A DNA stretch of 64,000 nt from DATFVA01 sp963815785 (GTDB lineage: Bacteria; Bacteroidota; Ignavibacteria; Ignavibacteriales; Ignavibacteriaceae), in NCBI GenBank assembly GCA_963815785.1, contig CAWFHZ010000020.1, forward strand, positions 28,852 to 92,851. Reading direction: 5' to 3'. The notes under the pieces were generated by a model. That model was not told the DNA's origin. It ran no database searches and saw only the letters and a program-made list of their open reading frames with translations. Shown one piece after another: positions 18,971-28,407 of this stretch. Positions within the stretch are counted from its first letter, which is position 1. Every line of letters starts with the position of its first letter. Position numbers and translations under genes: made by a program.

Positions 18971-19573
18971 TTAATTATCAGGTTCTTTGTTTTCCATGAT
19001 TCGTTCGACATATTTACCAAGAACATCAAACTCAAGGTTTACAGTACTACCCGGCTTCTTTGTTGAAAACACAGTTTCTTTCCAGGTATGGGGAATAATT
19101 CCGATACCAAAAACATTCCCGTTAAGTTCCGCAACTGTCATACTTACCCCGTCAATGGAAACAGAGCCGACATAAATTAAATATTGTTTGAACTTCTCAG
19201 GAAATCGAATTCTCATAAAATGACTATTGGACAATTCGTTTATCTCAACAACTTCACCTTTGGTATCAACATGACCAAGCACAAAATGACCGCCCAATCT
19301 TGCATCTGCTTTAAGCGGGCGTTCAAGATTAACCTGATCACCAATTTGCAGATCACCAAGGTTGGTTTTCTTTAATGTTTCTTCAATGGTATCCATAGAA
19401 ACTGAACTGTTTGTTTTGTCTACGACTGTAAGGCAGCAGCCGTTAACACTGATACTGCTTCCGATCCCGGAATCTTCAAGAACCTTATCGGCTTTAATTT
19501 CAAGACGGTAACCATCACCCGTTTTTATTTTATTTATCAAAATGCCTTTCTCTTCAACAAGCCCCGTAAACAT
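18971..19573 (-). CDS. ribE: Riboflavin synthase, alpha chain
   Basis: 200 residues. It dismutates two 6,7-dimethyl-8-ribityllumazine molecules to riboflavin. The N-terminal MFTGLVEEKG is diagnostic. There are two homologous lumazine-binding repeats, one with SVNGCCLTVV and the other with SIDGVSMTV. It lies in a riboflavin pair with ribD, 94 nt downstream of it. I see no FMN riboswitch in front of ribD or ribE. Confidence 0.96.
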   Translation of the reverse strand: MFTGLVEEKGILINKIKTGDGYRLEIKADKVLEDSGIGSSISVNGCCLTVVDKTNSSVSMDTIEETLKKTNLGDLQIGDQVNLERPLKADARLGGHFVLGHVDTKGEVVEINELSNSHFMRIRFPEKFKQYLIYVGSVSIDGVSMTVAELNGNVFGIGIIPHTWKETVFSTKKPGSTVNLEFDVLGKYVERIMENKEPDN

Positions 19574-19667
19574 TTTAAGTTCTCCCGTAATATTATTGCG
19601 ATATTTAAAGAGTAAAGTTACAAATATTTGAGAAGAAGGTTAAAAAATCGAATAGGATTTTTGCAGT

Positions 19668-20303
19668 TCATCTTTCCAATTGCAGCATCAGATCTTCACC
19701 TATTAATTCGTAATTTCTGATTTTAACTTTAAGTGATTTCTTAATACTCTTAACTCCAATGTTTTCTACAAGAGGAATTCCATTACCAATTAGTTTTGGA
19801 GAGATAAAAAGGAATATATCGTCATAGAGATTACTTCTGAGGAATGATGAAAATACGCGGCTCCCTCCTTCAACAAGTACTGAAGCTATCTGATTCTTAG
19901 CCAGTTCCTTCATAACATTTTTCAGATTAAGGCTGCCATCTTTATCCGCTTTCGCAAATACAACTTTAACTCCCAGAGAAAGAAACTTTTTTACTTTTCG
20001 TTTACCTTCATTTTCTGAAGAGGTTACCAGTATGGTTTTATGATCGCCGTTTCTGTAAAATAATTTTTTATCCGGTTTAAGGTTTAATTTACTATCTAAA
20101 ATAATTCTGTGAGGGTTTCTTCCATCGGTTAGTCTTACTGTGAGTGAAGGGTCATCTTTATCAACCGTTCCTGCACCCACAAGAACTGCATCATAATTTG
20201 CTCTCAAATGATGCACAAATTTCCTGGAGGGTATTGAGGAAATCCATTGAGAGCCACCTTTTAAATCGGCTATTTTTCCATCTAGTGTCTGAGCAGCTTT
20301 CAA
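19668..20303 (-). CDS. ribD: RibD C-terminal reductase domain (part of a frameshifted ribD)
   Basis: 211 residues matching the 5-amino-6-(5-phosphoribosylamino)uracil reductase half of RibD. It has LKAAQTLDGKIADLKGGSQWIS, SxxDxxAVLVGAGTVDKDDPSLTVR and VEGGSRVFSSF. In intact RibD this follows the deaminase directly. The A8 run (T8 at 20318-20325 on the plus strand) is one base short: adding one A restores QKKIPYVSLKAAQT across the joint. So this is one gene (19668-20752) broken by a homopolymer deletion, probably an assembly error. The product catalyses the NADPH-dependent second step of riboflavin synthesis. Confidence 0.9.
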   Translation of the reverse strand: MKAAQTLDGKIADLKGGSQWISSIPSRKFVHHLRANYDAVLVGAGTVDKDDPSLTVRLTDGRNPHRIILDSKLNLKPDKKLFYRNGDHKTILVTSSENEGKRKVKKFLSLGVKVVFAKADKDGSLNLKNVMKELAKNQIASVLVEGGSRVFSSFLRSNLYDDIFLFISPKLIGNGIPLVENIGVKSIKKSLKVKIRNYELIGEDLMLQLER

Positions 20304-20752
20304 AGAGACATAGGGAATTTTTTTTGTGATATATTTAAAAAGAATTTATTAAGATTTATACATTCATTTTCAAGAACCCCGACTTTAACCTCTATTCCCG
20401 CAGATTTTAATTTTTTCACCCCATTGCCGCTTACCAGGGGATTCATATCCAGAGTACCGATAACAACTCTTTTAATCTTTTTCTCTATTATCTGATCTAC
20501 ACACGGGGGAGTTTTTCCGTAATGGCTGCAAGGTTCCAGGTTGATGAAAAGGGTGCCTCCATCAACTGATTCTTTTGCATTTTCAAAGGCATTTATTTCA
20601 GCATGGTTTGCTCCGTATTTTTGATGAAAACCAGCTCCTATTATCCTGTCATTCTTTACAAGTATACATCCTACCAGAGGATTTGGACTAACCTCTCCTA
20701 TTCCTTTCTTTGCAATCTCTAATGCTAATTGTATGTAGGATTCATCAGTCAA
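20300..20752 (-). CDS. ribD: RibD N-terminal deaminase domain (part of a frameshifted ribD)
   Basis: 150 residues of the diaminohydroxyphosphoribosylaminopyrimidine deaminase half. The zinc motif HAE is followed by EPCSHYGKTPPC, and the N-terminal SPNPLVGCILV is typical. The last residues (FPMSL) come from the frameshift at 20318-20325 and are not native. It is preceded by greA (20-nt gap) and continues in the reductase part at 19668-20303. The deaminase acts first in the riboflavin pathway after GTP cyclohydrolase II, which is not in this window. Confidence 0.92.
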   Translation of the reverse strand: MTDESYIQLALEIAKKGIGEVSPNPLVGCILVKNDRIIGAGFHQKYGANHAEINAFENAKESVDGGTLFINLEPCSHYGKTPPCVDQIIEKKIKRVVIGTLDMNPLVSGNGVKKLKSAGIEVKVGVLENECINLNKFFLNISQKKFPMSL

Positions 20753-20772
20753 ATTATTTTAACTGTATAGAA

Positions 20773-21249
20773 TTATTTAATGTCTAATATTTCAAACTCC
20801 AGCATTCCTGCAGGAGCCTTAACTTTAACTTTATCCCCAACTTTAGCTCCCATCAAACCCTGTCCAACAGGTGATGTAACTGATATTTTTCCCGCCTGAA
20901 AATCTGCTTCTTCAGGTGATACTAACGTATAAACGATATTTTTCTTACTGGTTAAATTTTTTATGCTTACGGTAGATAGAATATGAACCTTATCATTTTC
21001 AAATTGATTTGTGTCTATTATTCTTGCACGTGAGAGGGTGTCTTCAAGCTTACTGATTCTAAGCTCAAATAATCCCTGCTCTTCCTTAGCGGCGTCATAT
21101 TCTGCATTTTCAGAAAGGTCCCCATGTGCACGGGCTTCGGCAATTTTTTGTGCCATTTCCTTTCGACCACTAATCTTCATTTCTTTTAATTCTTTCTCCA
21201 GTTCAACCAGTCGTTCCCTGGTTAAATAAACAAAATTTCCGTCACTCAT
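20773..21249 (-). CDS. greA: Transcription elongation factor GreA
   Basis: 158 residues. It stimulates RNA cleavage in backtracked RNA polymerase. The N-terminal coiled coil includes GDLSENAEYDAAKEEQ, with the acidic tip (D-L-S-E-N-A-E-Y) essential for cleavage. The C-terminal FKBP-like domain has SPVGQGLMGAKVGDKVKVKAPAG. It heads the minus-strand run towards ribD, with a terminator hairpin just upstream of it that closes the M1 peptidase transcript. Confidence 0.96.
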   Translation of the reverse strand: MSDGNFVYLTRERLVELEKELKEMKISGRKEMAQKIAEARAHGDLSENAEYDAAKEEQGLFELRISKLEDTLSRARIIDTNQFENDKVHILSTVSIKNLTSKKNIVYTLVSPEEADFQAGKISVTSPVGQGLMGAKVGDKVKVKAPAGMLEFEILDIK

Positions 21250-21277
21250 TTAAATTCTCAGATTATTGGTGAATTTA

Positions 21278-21309
21278 AAAAAAAATTGCCACCGCAGTTT
21301 CCGCAGTGG
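21278..21309 (-). terminator. Rho-independent terminator after the M1 peptidase
   Basis: On the minus strand CCACTGC-GGAAACT-GCGGTGG forms a 7-bp stem (one G-U), followed by CAA and nine T's. It sits 58 nt after the M1 peptidase stop and before greA. Confidence 0.75.
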
Positions 21310-21366
21310 TCGATTCGAAAATAAATAATTAAAGTTATGTTGTCAAGAATAGCTTTAACTTAAAAA

Positions 21367-23331
21367 TTATTTTAAAACTACCATTTTTTTGGATGTTGAA
21401 TAACCGGGAACGATCATTTTATAATAGTATATCCCGCTGGAAAGCCCGGGAATATCAACTTTTACTTCATAGGTTCCGGCAGGTTTTTCCTCATCTACCG
21501 GAATTGCGATTTGCTGACCTAATGAATTGTAAATTATTATTTTAACAGGAATAAAGCCTTTAGTACTTACCGGAATTTCATACCTGATTGTTGTTGCCGG
21601 GTTAAAAGGATTAGGATAGTTCTGTTCAAGATTGTAGGAATCTGGTTTCGTGATATCTATTGAATCACTTGTACTGACTTCTTTCATTATCCAATTATGC
21701 GGATCAAATGAGATGAATTCCGGTTTGCCAATCACATTAAATTCAAATTCCTGGCTGTTCTGGTTGTTGAAAATTCTTATAACAGTATCAGCAAAAGTTG
21801 TATGTATTTTTATGTCTATCGGCATTATAAAAAAAACAGGATCGGAATTTAGTGTTTGTGTTAATTTAAAATCTATATCGTAATCGTTTACTCCATTTTT
21901 TTTATAATCCCAGCTGTAATTATAATGGGGATAACCCTTTCCGTAAACCCATTCATTAAAAAAATATTCCAGGTTCTTACCATAAACATTTTCCGCCACA
22001 CTTCTAAAATCATCTGTAGAAGCATTATTATATCTCAGACCAGGTGAAGCTGCATATGATTTCATTATTCTGAAAAAAGTTGAATCTCCTACTACGCCGC
22101 GTAGCATATGGAGGACAATTGCACCTTTTGCATAAGTGCTTGCGTAATTAAAAATTGTTGCAACAGAGCTTATATCATTCGCATAAACCGAACTCTTTGC
22201 GCTTTTTGCATAAGCCATCAGCGACTCAATATAAGGGGCATAGGACGATTGGTCTATTGCTTCAAAATAAACCGCTTCAGAATATGTTGCAAAACCTTCA
22301 TTCATCCATATCTCATGCCAGTTTTTGCAGGTTATCATATCTCCGAACCACTGGTGTGCAAGTTCGTGAGCAATTATTTGTTCACTAAAACTACCGAGTG
22401 AAGTTATTGTCTGATGTTCCATTCCCCCCGACCAGCCGAATTCAGCATGCCCGTATTTCTGATCGATAAATGGATATAGTCCGTATCTATCAGAGAAGAT
22501 TTCTAGCATACGAACAGTTTTATCCAGCAATGGTTTAACATTATTAAAATTTTCAGGATAAATGTAATGTACAACCGGCATCGAGTCGGCAGGTGAATAA
22601 TGAAAATATGTTTTATATACGGTGTAGTTAGTTACAGCCATTGAAATAAGATAGTTAGCAATCGGGTGAATATTATTCCAAAAATATGTGTGTGTTCCAT
22701 CTCCGTTTTCATTCACTCTTTGCAGAACTCCGTTGGAAACCGGGATTAGATTATCTGCACACGTCAGGTTAACCTGGGAGGAATCCACTTTATCATCCGG
22801 ATTATCCTTACAGGGCCACCAGTCCTTTGCTCCGTAAGGTTCACTTAAAGTCCAGATTGCGGGATCGCCGTTATGTGAACCAAATTCAATACTGCCAAAA
22901 CCGTTTGAAACAGGAACTCCCCGATAAAATACAACTACCGAAAATTTTTCATTTGGCTGATAAACACGAGGCAGGTTTATCATCAACTTATCATTCTGAT
23001 GTGTGAAAGTTAAAACAGAATTATTTGAAATTACCGAATCCACCTGAAGATTATTACTCAAATCAAGAAAAAATGAATTTAGTGCTTGAGAAAATGGAAC
23101 CGCATCGATCTGTACAGAACCTTTAAGATAATTTGGTGAATATGATAGGGCAAGATCAAGCTTGTAGTATTTTGCGTCAATAGTCAGATCGCCCGGATAT
23201 AAAGATTTGGAAAGAGAAAATGTTCTCTCAAGCTGTTGTTTTTCGTTCTCAAAAATTGAATGATCTATTGACTGTGCCGATACAAATATTGTACAAAACA
23301 GCAGAGCAAATGTGATTAAATATTTCAGCAT
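21367..23331 (-). CDS. Secreted M1 aminopeptidase with T9SS sorting domain
   Basis: 654 residues. The signal peptide (residues 1-19, ending VSAQS) is followed by an aminopeptidase N-like fold. The zinc site HELAHQWFGD and the downstream NEGFATYSEAVYFE supply HExxH-18-E. The exopeptidase motif is GGMEHQ. The C-terminal about 85 residues start with NLEQNYPNPFNPATTI and end SGIYYYKMIVPGYSTSKKMVVLK. This is the type A type IX secretion sorting domain, so the enzyme is exported across the outer membrane and anchored or released. It digests peptides outside the cell (inference). Its own terminator follows. Confidence 0.93.
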   Translation of the reverse strand: MLKYLITFALLFCTIFVSAQSIDHSIFENEKQQLERTFSLSKSLYPGDLTIDAKYYKLDLALSYSPNYLKGSVQIDAVPFSQALNSFFLDLSNNLQVDSVISNNSVLTFTHQNDKLMINLPRVYQPNEKFSVVVFYRGVPVSNGFGSIEFGSHNGDPAIWTLSEPYGAKDWWPCKDNPDDKVDSSQVNLTCADNLIPVSNGVLQRVNENGDGTHTYFWNNIHPIANYLISMAVTNYTVYKTYFHYSPADSMPVVHYIYPENFNNVKPLLDKTVRMLEIFSDRYGLYPFIDQKYGHAEFGWSGGMEHQTITSLGSFSEQIIAHELAHQWFGDMITCKNWHEIWMNEGFATYSEAVYFEAIDQSSYAPYIESLMAYAKSAKSSVYANDISSVATIFNYASTYAKGAIVLHMLRGVVGDSTFFRIMKSYAASPGLRYNNASTDDFRSVAENVYGKNLEYFFNEWVYGKGYPHYNYSWDYKKNGVNDYDIDFKLTQTLNSDPVFFIMPIDIKIHTTFADTVIRIFNNQNSQEFEFNVIGKPEFISFDPHNWIMKEVSTSDSIDITKPDSYNLEQNYPNPFNPATTIRYEIPVSTKGFIPVKIIIYNSLGQQIAIPVDEEKPAGTYEVKVDIPGLSSGIYYYKMIVPGYSTSKKMVVLK

Positions 23332-23412
23332 GTTTTCATCTAATAACTAATACATCAATATAACCATATATCCAAAATTCCGTAATTCCAATATTCCAGC
23401 TTCCCTTTGGTT

Positions 23413-24996
23413 TTAATTCACTTCCTGAATTCTGCAGATTGATCTGAAACTGCAATAGCGGCAAACTTTTTCTTCTCTTTTTTCAAGCTGCGAAAGTCTG
23501 AAATCCCCACGGCTGATTCCATCAACATATCTGTTTATTGCCTCCAAACAGATTTCAATCATCTCCACGTACTTCTCTGTAATTTCTTTTTCTGAATTTT
23601 TTTTACCAAAACTCAATTCTTTTCTTCCAAAATCTGCCGCACTATACTTTAAAGAATAAATTGATGCGCCTGCCGGTTTATATTCCTCATTCAGTTCTGA
23701 TTTTATAATCTCTTTGGCTGCATATAAATAAAGCATAAGCTGAAGCTGGAGTCCATCATAAATATCATTTTTACTCAGCTTACTTTTTCCGGTCTTGTAA
23801 TCATATATTTTATAAGTTCCGGTATCCATATTTATATCAACTCTATCAATTTTGCCACGCACCTTTACTTCACCCGCTTTTAGTTCTTTCAGACGTACCT
23901 TCTGATTTTCTTCTTCTTTAACCTGTCCAAAACCGGTTTCAAAAAATTCAGGAATATATCCTTCAGAACTTTCCTTTTCCTCAATAAGAAATTTGTATAG
24001 CATTGAATTTTTGCGGTTGCCATCAATTCCAAATATTTTTTCTCTTTCAAAAAATGAAAGCGGAGAATTGAAGTTAACTTCTTTCACTCTTTCTTCAGCT
24101 ATTTTAAATAAAAGGTTTTCAGCCTTAAGGAAATCTGCATCTGAGCAAGCATTTAAAACAATTTTATCTTTTTTCAATTTCGAATAAAAATTAAACAAAA
24201 TACTATGAATTAAACTGCCTAACTCAAGTGCCTCAATTTCCTCAGTGGGTTCTTCAAAAACATCCAGCTTTAAAATTCTTTCTGCAAAATATTTGTAAGG
24301 ACACAAAGCATAAGTTTCAAGCTGGGTAATTGAAAATTGTCTGTCTTTCATCCGTGTGAGATTGATTTTACCTTCAGATGATAAGTCTTCTGAAATAAAT
24401 CCGGTAAATGCATTTTGCATAAAAGGATTTTCAGTTCTCGCAAGATCAATTTTCATTGCAGTCGTAATTTCTTCAGTGTTTAGTCCAATTGAGGTAAGAT
24501 CAAATAATTCTTTGGTTTTTTCAATTCCGTTTTTCCCGATAAAAGCTAAAAGCTGCTGCCTGGTATAAATCGTATTCTCATAATCATTATCCTCCCCAAC
24601 GGAAACCTCAAATGTATTCAGGAATTCCTGCAGAAAATCAGATTGCACAAATTCTTTTCTTTCATCTCTGCGCGGAAAAGTTAAGTAAAGTTTTTTATTC
24701 CATGCACAGAGAGACTGATAAAAGAGATATCTTTGAACGGTTAAATGATTTTGTTCGCCCCGGATTCTTGCCATTGTACCTGAGAAGAAGATTTCCGGAG
24801 AAAACCTTGTAGGAAAATCTCCGTCACATAAACCGGCAATAAACAAATGGTCAAACTTGAGTCCGCGTATTTCATTTAAAGTGGTTATTTGTACTCCGTA
24901 GCCCGGTTTCTCAGCAATATTGTATCGTGAAGAACTTACTGCAGTTTTTAAATTATGAAGAAAAAATCCGATCGGGAATTTTTCTTTCTCCACCAA
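23413..24996 (-). CDS. AddB/RecB-like nuclease, C-terminal part of a frameshifted gene
   Basis: 527 residues. It carries the UvrD-like C-terminal motif (ITTLNEIRGLKFDHLFIAGLCDGDFP) and a PD-(D/E)XK nuclease domain with GKIDRVDINMDTGTYKIYDYKTGK and the Q-x-x-x-Y helix (LQLQLMLYLYAA). A cysteine (CPYKYFAERIL) and the tail CRYCSFRSIC are arranged like the AddB 4Fe-4S cluster. Its N-terminus is not native: T5 at 24978-24982 (A5 on the coding strand) is one base long. Removing one base fuses it to the preceding part as GGERKFPIGFFLHNL. It functions in double-strand break resection. Confidence 0.85.
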   Translation of the reverse strand: MVEKEKFPIGFFLHNLKTAVSSSRYNIAEKPGYGVQITTLNEIRGLKFDHLFIAGLCDGDFPTRFSPEIFFSGTMARIRGEQNHLTVQRYLFYQSLCAWNKKLYLTFPRRDERKEFVQSDFLQEFLNTFEVSVGEDNDYENTIYTRQQLLAFIGKNGIEKTKELFDLTSIGLNTEEITTAMKIDLARTENPFMQNAFTGFISEDLSSEGKINLTRMKDRQFSITQLETYALCPYKYFAERILKLDVFEEPTEEIEALELGSLIHSILFNFYSKLKKDKIVLNACSDADFLKAENLLFKIAEERVKEVNFNSPLSFFEREKIFGIDGNRKNSMLYKFLIEEKESSEGYIPEFFETGFGQVKEEENQKVRLKELKAGEVKVRGKIDRVDINMDTGTYKIYDYKTGKSKLSKNDIYDGLQLQLMLYLYAAKEIIKSELNEEYKPAGASIYSLKYSAADFGRKELSFGKKNSEKEITEKYVEMIEICLEAINRYVDGISRGDFRLSQLEKREEKVCRYCSFRSICRIQEVN

Positions 24997-26569
24997 ACTG
25001 ATTATTCAGAAGAGAAAGTATTTCGTCAGTTGTTTCAAGAAATGCATTTATCGATTTAATATTTTTTTCAGCATTTGTATCAGAGCCAGCTATAATTCTG
25101 ACAGGCAATCCCAGTTTATTAATAAGATCATCAAGATTTTTCCTGAATTCCGGGATTGAACTTTTATGAAGGAAAGGATTCAGATAATCCCGAATTTTAT
25201 CAATATCGTTAAGCGCTTTTTTGTATGATTCCCTTTTTTCCGGCATATTATAAGAATCAATTTCACCTTCATCAATTGAAACTAATGCTTCATTCAGAGT
25301 TTTCTGCCAGTTATCAAAACCCGAAATAATTTTTAAATTAACAGAAGCTGTTAAAAGGTTTGTTAAATTTATTCCCTCAATTTCAAGAATTCCACCACTA
25401 AGCGCCCTGAAAATATTTTTATAATAAAAATCGTTTTCGACAATCTCGAGGAAACTGATCAATGAAACAACTGGAGATGCTGTATCAAGTGGAAATCTGT
25501 CGGTGAGATTAAAGGGTATACCGTAGAGTGGAAAAATGTCGCGGATAATTTCAGAATAATTGCTAATAAGATTAAACACCACACAAATTTGATCCGGCTG
25601 AATATCCTGGTTAATAATTAATTCTTTTATTTCAGAGGCTATTAATTCTATTTCTTTTTCACGGGAGGATCCGGAAATAGTTTTAATTTGAGTTTTATAA
25701 CCTTTTATCGGGTTATTAATTTTATTTGTAAAAAGATATTTTCTAATTTCATCCTGTGATTTTACGAAAGGAGAAATTGATTTGTCATTAATTTCTTTAA
25801 ACCCCTTTGAAACAAGATTTTCATAGCACTGATCGAGATGTGAAAATATAAGTGGATTATAACGGTAATAATCAAAACTTAGGAAAAGTTCAGCTTTGTT
25901 CACCTGGGCTAATTTATTGATTATTTCAACTTCGGGAAGAGTGAATTCATCAAATCCCATTATTATTATCAGATCAACCTTTGGATACAAAAAAGAAAAA
26001 TGATCATAAAATTTATTCCCCTCCAGTTCAATTAACGAAGAATAAATATCCCCTGTTTCTTTTAATCCTAATGAAACAATTTTTTTTTGATAAACTTCAA
26101 ACACATTAGCAATATCGTACGTTTTGTTTTTTTCAGAACCTGTTAATTCTTCTGCTTCATTCCTTAATTTATCCGGAACAATTCCGTGCCTTTTATATTC
26201 AGAGATAACATTTCTTATTCTCTCTATTGTGCCTGATGGAATTTCATCATTATAGTTTGAGAAATAATTCAGATTCACTTCGGCAAAACTCTGCTTTAAA
26301 ATAATGGAGGCAGCTGCATCAGTCAGAATATTCGGTTTAACAGAATCACTTTTAAATAGCAGTTTGGAAGAAATTGATCCGATAGTTTCAAGATTTAGTT
26401 TTCCGGTCACTTTGCCTGGTGAGTTGGAAATCAGTTCCCTCATAAGCGCTCTGATTCTCCTGTTAGTCGGGACAATCATTAATAATGAATCAAGCTTATG
26501 TTGCTGAGTTTTAAGGTTTATTTCAAAATCGACATCAAATTCTTTTCTGTTAGTCCTGGTTAAAATCAT
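24953..26569 (-). CDS. AddB-like helicase/nuclease, N-terminal part of the same gene
   Basis: 538 residues; the last (KIPDRIFSS) are frameshift residues. The corrected full protein spans 23413-26569, about 1050 residues, the size of AddB. The position normally held by Walker A reads MIVPTNRRIRALMREL, which lacks GxGKT. The helicase half is therefore probably inactive, as in the structural AddB family or inactivated-derivative subunits. The middle (IIIMGFDEFTLPEVEII; SGSSREKEIELIASEI) resembles UvrD/REP domains. It overlaps the CYTH gene by 4 nt. A partner AddA is not seen in this window. Confidence 0.8.
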   Translation of the reverse strand: MILTRTNRKEFDVDFEINLKTQQHKLDSLLMIVPTNRRIRALMRELISNSPGKVTGKLNLETIGSISSKLLFKSDSVKPNILTDAAASIILKQSFAEVNLNYFSNYNDEIPSGTIERIRNVISEYKRHGIVPDKLRNEAEELTGSEKNKTYDIANVFEVYQKKIVSLGLKETGDIYSSLIELEGNKFYDHFSFLYPKVDLIIIMGFDEFTLPEVEIINKLAQVNKAELFLSFDYYRYNPLIFSHLDQCYENLVSKGFKEINDKSISPFVKSQDEIRKYLFTNKINNPIKGYKTQIKTISGSSREKEIELIASEIKELIINQDIQPDQICVVFNLISNYSEIIRDIFPLYGIPFNLTDRFPLDTASPVVSLISFLEIVENDFYYKNIFRALSGGILEIEGINLTNLLTASVNLKIISGFDNWQKTLNEALVSIDEGEIDSYNMPEKRESYKKALNDIDKIRDYLNPFLHKSSIPEFRKNLDDLINKLGLPVRIIAGSDTNAEKNIKSINAFLETTDEILSLLNNQFGGERKIPDRIFSS

Positions 26570-27075
26570 GTGCCCGTCTTCTCCAGCATAAGGTCACGAT
26601 AAGATTTTCTTATTTCATCTTTCTTACTAAGCGAAAGTAAACCAATTATTTCCTCAAATCTTTGTGCAGCATCTTTTTTGCCTTTTACAACGATAGTTTC
26701 AAGCTCAAGAAAAGAACCCAGATCTTTGACACTATCAATATGAATTCTTGTATTATCGAATAAATAAAGGAGACGTTGTTTTTCAACTATAGTCTCTACT
26801 TCAAGAATATCTTTAAAATATTCTTTCGCATCATTTTTCTCCAATGAAATCAACTGATAATCCGACCAACGATCGTCTTGCGTTTCATTTCTAATGTATT
26901 TAATCATCGTCTGGCTTCCATTTTCAAGTCTTAATTTTAACAATCCATTATTAATTTTATAATAGATATCAACCTGTTTAAGCTCACCAATATAATGAGC
27001 ATCTATTAATTTAACTCTCTCAAGCACTTCAGAACGGTTGTCAATTTTAATTTTTAGTTCAAGATTTGTCGGCAT
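26566..27075 (-). CDS. CYTH-domain protein (class IV adenylate cyclase/triphosphatase fold)
   Basis: 169 residues. The N-terminal ExExK-like motif LELKIKID and alternating charged strands (YYKINNGLLKLRLENG, LELETIVV) outline the CYTH triphosphate tunnel. Members hydrolyse inorganic or organic triphosphates or make cAMP. Residues alone cannot decide which. It overlaps the methyltransferase by 17 nt and the nuclease gene by 4 nt, forming a tightly coupled trio. Confidence 0.8.
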   Translation of the reverse strand: MPTNLELKIKIDNRSEVLERVKLIDAHYIGELKQVDIYYKINNGLLKLRLENGSQTMIKYIRNETQDDRWSDYQLISLEKNDAKEYFKDILEVETIVEKQRLLYLFDNTRIHIDSVKDLGSFLELETIVVKGKKDAAQRFEEIIGLLSLSKKDEIRKSYRDLMLEKTGT

Positions 27076-27691
27076 CGGATTTATGAATTCCCTTATTAAT
27101 ATAAATCTGGAGAACTTCTCTCCCCATTCTTGGTTTTATAGAATTGATTCTGTTTGATGAAAACTTTAATTGGAGATGCGGTGAAAACAAACTATAAAAT
27201 TCCTGAACATTAACAGCGAACGGCGGACCTCCTCCTCTTTCTTCAACAGGGAAAAGTAAAGCAACAAGTTTTCCGTTCTGCTTTAATAGATTTGAAATTT
27301 TTTCCGCATATACTTTTCTTCTTTCCGGACTTATGGAACAGTAAGTCACATAATCATAAATGTAATCAAACTGATTTTTATAAATTGAATCAAGATCAAA
27401 AATATCGTATAAAAGAAAATTAATTTTTAGATTTTCCTCCTCTGCCATTTTTTTTGCAAACTTGATTGCCTCTATTGAAAAATCAACAGCATAGACATCA
27501 AATCCTTTTTTTGCAGCAAGTATAGCATCGTATCCTTTACCGCAACCCAAAATTAATATTTTACCCGGTTTAATAAATTGTTGCGATACAATAAGATTTT
27601 CAAACACCGGGGTGGGTGTTTTCATATCCCATCGGTCTTCATTATTAAGATATTTTTCATCCCAGAAGGATGCTGAATCAGGATATGACAT
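27059..27691 (-). CDS. TPMT-family SAM-dependent methyltransferase
   Basis: 210 residues. The N-terminal FWDEKYLNNEDRWDMKTPTP is characteristic of thiopurine S-methyltransferase-like enzymes, which methylate thiols, tellurite/selenite or halides. The SAM-binding motif I is ILILGCGKGYDAILAAKKG, then VYAVDFSIEAIKFAKK. It is the first gene of the trio with CYTH and the AddB-like protein. The substrate is not predictable. Confidence 0.85.
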   Translation of the reverse strand: MSYPDSASFWDEKYLNNEDRWDMKTPTPVFENLIVSQQFIKPGKILILGCGKGYDAILAAKKGFDVYAVDFSIEAIKFAKKMAEEENLKINFLLYDIFDLDSIYKNQFDYIYDYVTYCSISPERRKVYAEKISNLLKQNGKLVALLFPVEERGGGPPFAVNVQEFYSLFSPHLQLKFSSNRINSIKPRMGREVLQIYINKGIHKSDADKS

Positions 27692-27712
27692 AAATAGTTA
27701 TTAAATAAGATG

Positions 27713-27742
27713 TTGATATTGACACAGACTTCATTAATTTTG
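27713..27742 (+). promoter_or_regulatory. Bacteroidota-type promoter of the 27.8-kb OMP gene
   Basis: TTG at 27713-27715, a 19-nt spacer and TAATTTTG at 27735-27742 match the primary-sigma consensus of Bacteroidota. The ATG is 20 nt further on. By-eye match. Confidence 0.55.
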
Positions 27743-27762
27743 AATAAAAAAAAGAAATTATT

Positions 27763-28407
27763 ATGAAAAAATTATTGTTAGCGGCAATAATAGTTATTCC
27801 CCTGTTAAATGTAAATGCACAGGAGATCGGCGAACTAGCCCCGGAGAAAAAACCGGAGGTATTCCCTAATAATACTCTTGGTCTTGATATTATGTTCAGC
27901 GAAGGAGGATTTGGATTTGGTGGTTTTTACAGACGACAACTTTCTCAAAAAATAACGGCTTTCACAGATATTTCTTTTTCAGAAGCAAAAGATGAACGGG
28001 AATTTGAATATGTTGATTATTACGGCAACACTTATACTATAGGAAAAAAGAATCGTGTTTTCATGGTTCCATTAAATTTTGGTGCTCAGTACCGGTTATT
28101 CGAAAATGTTATTTATGATAATCTTCGGCCGTACCTTAATGCAGGTATCGGACCAACATTGGTAATTACAACCCCGTATGCAAAAGAATTTTTTAATTCC
28201 TTTGGAGATGCAAAATTGAAGTTTGCGGCGGGAGGATATTTTGGATTTGGTGCAAACTTCGGACTTGATAAAAGTAATCTTGTTGGAATAAATGTCAGGT
28301 ATTATATAGTACAATTCTTCGATAAAGGAGTGGAAAGTCTTGAAGGCAGGTACAAGAAAACCATCGGTGGGTTTTTCCTAACAATAAATCTTGGAATGAT
28401 GTATTGA
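27763..28407 (+). CDS. Outer-membrane beta-barrel protein (porin-like)
   Basis: 214 residues. Signal peptide MKKLLLAAIIVIPLLNVNAQ, then a mature protein of alternating amphipathic strands rich in Gly and aromatics (GFGFGGFYRRQL; FAAGGYFGFGANFG), ending in an aromatic residue (GMMY). This is typical of small OmpW/OprF-like barrels in Bacteroidota. Function is unknown. Its TGA overlaps the TTG start of the next gene by 4 nt. Confidence 0.75.
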   Translation: MKKLLLAAIIVIPLLNVNAQEIGELAPEKKPEVFPNNTLGLDIMFSEGGFGFGGFYRRQLSQKITAFTDISFSEAKDEREFEYVDYYGNTYTIGKKNRVFMVPLNFGAQYRLFENVIYDNLRPYLNAGIGPTLVITTPYAKEFFNSFGDAKLKFAAGGYFGFGANFGLDKSNLVGINVRYYIVQFFDKGVESLEGRYKKTIGGFFLTINLGMMY

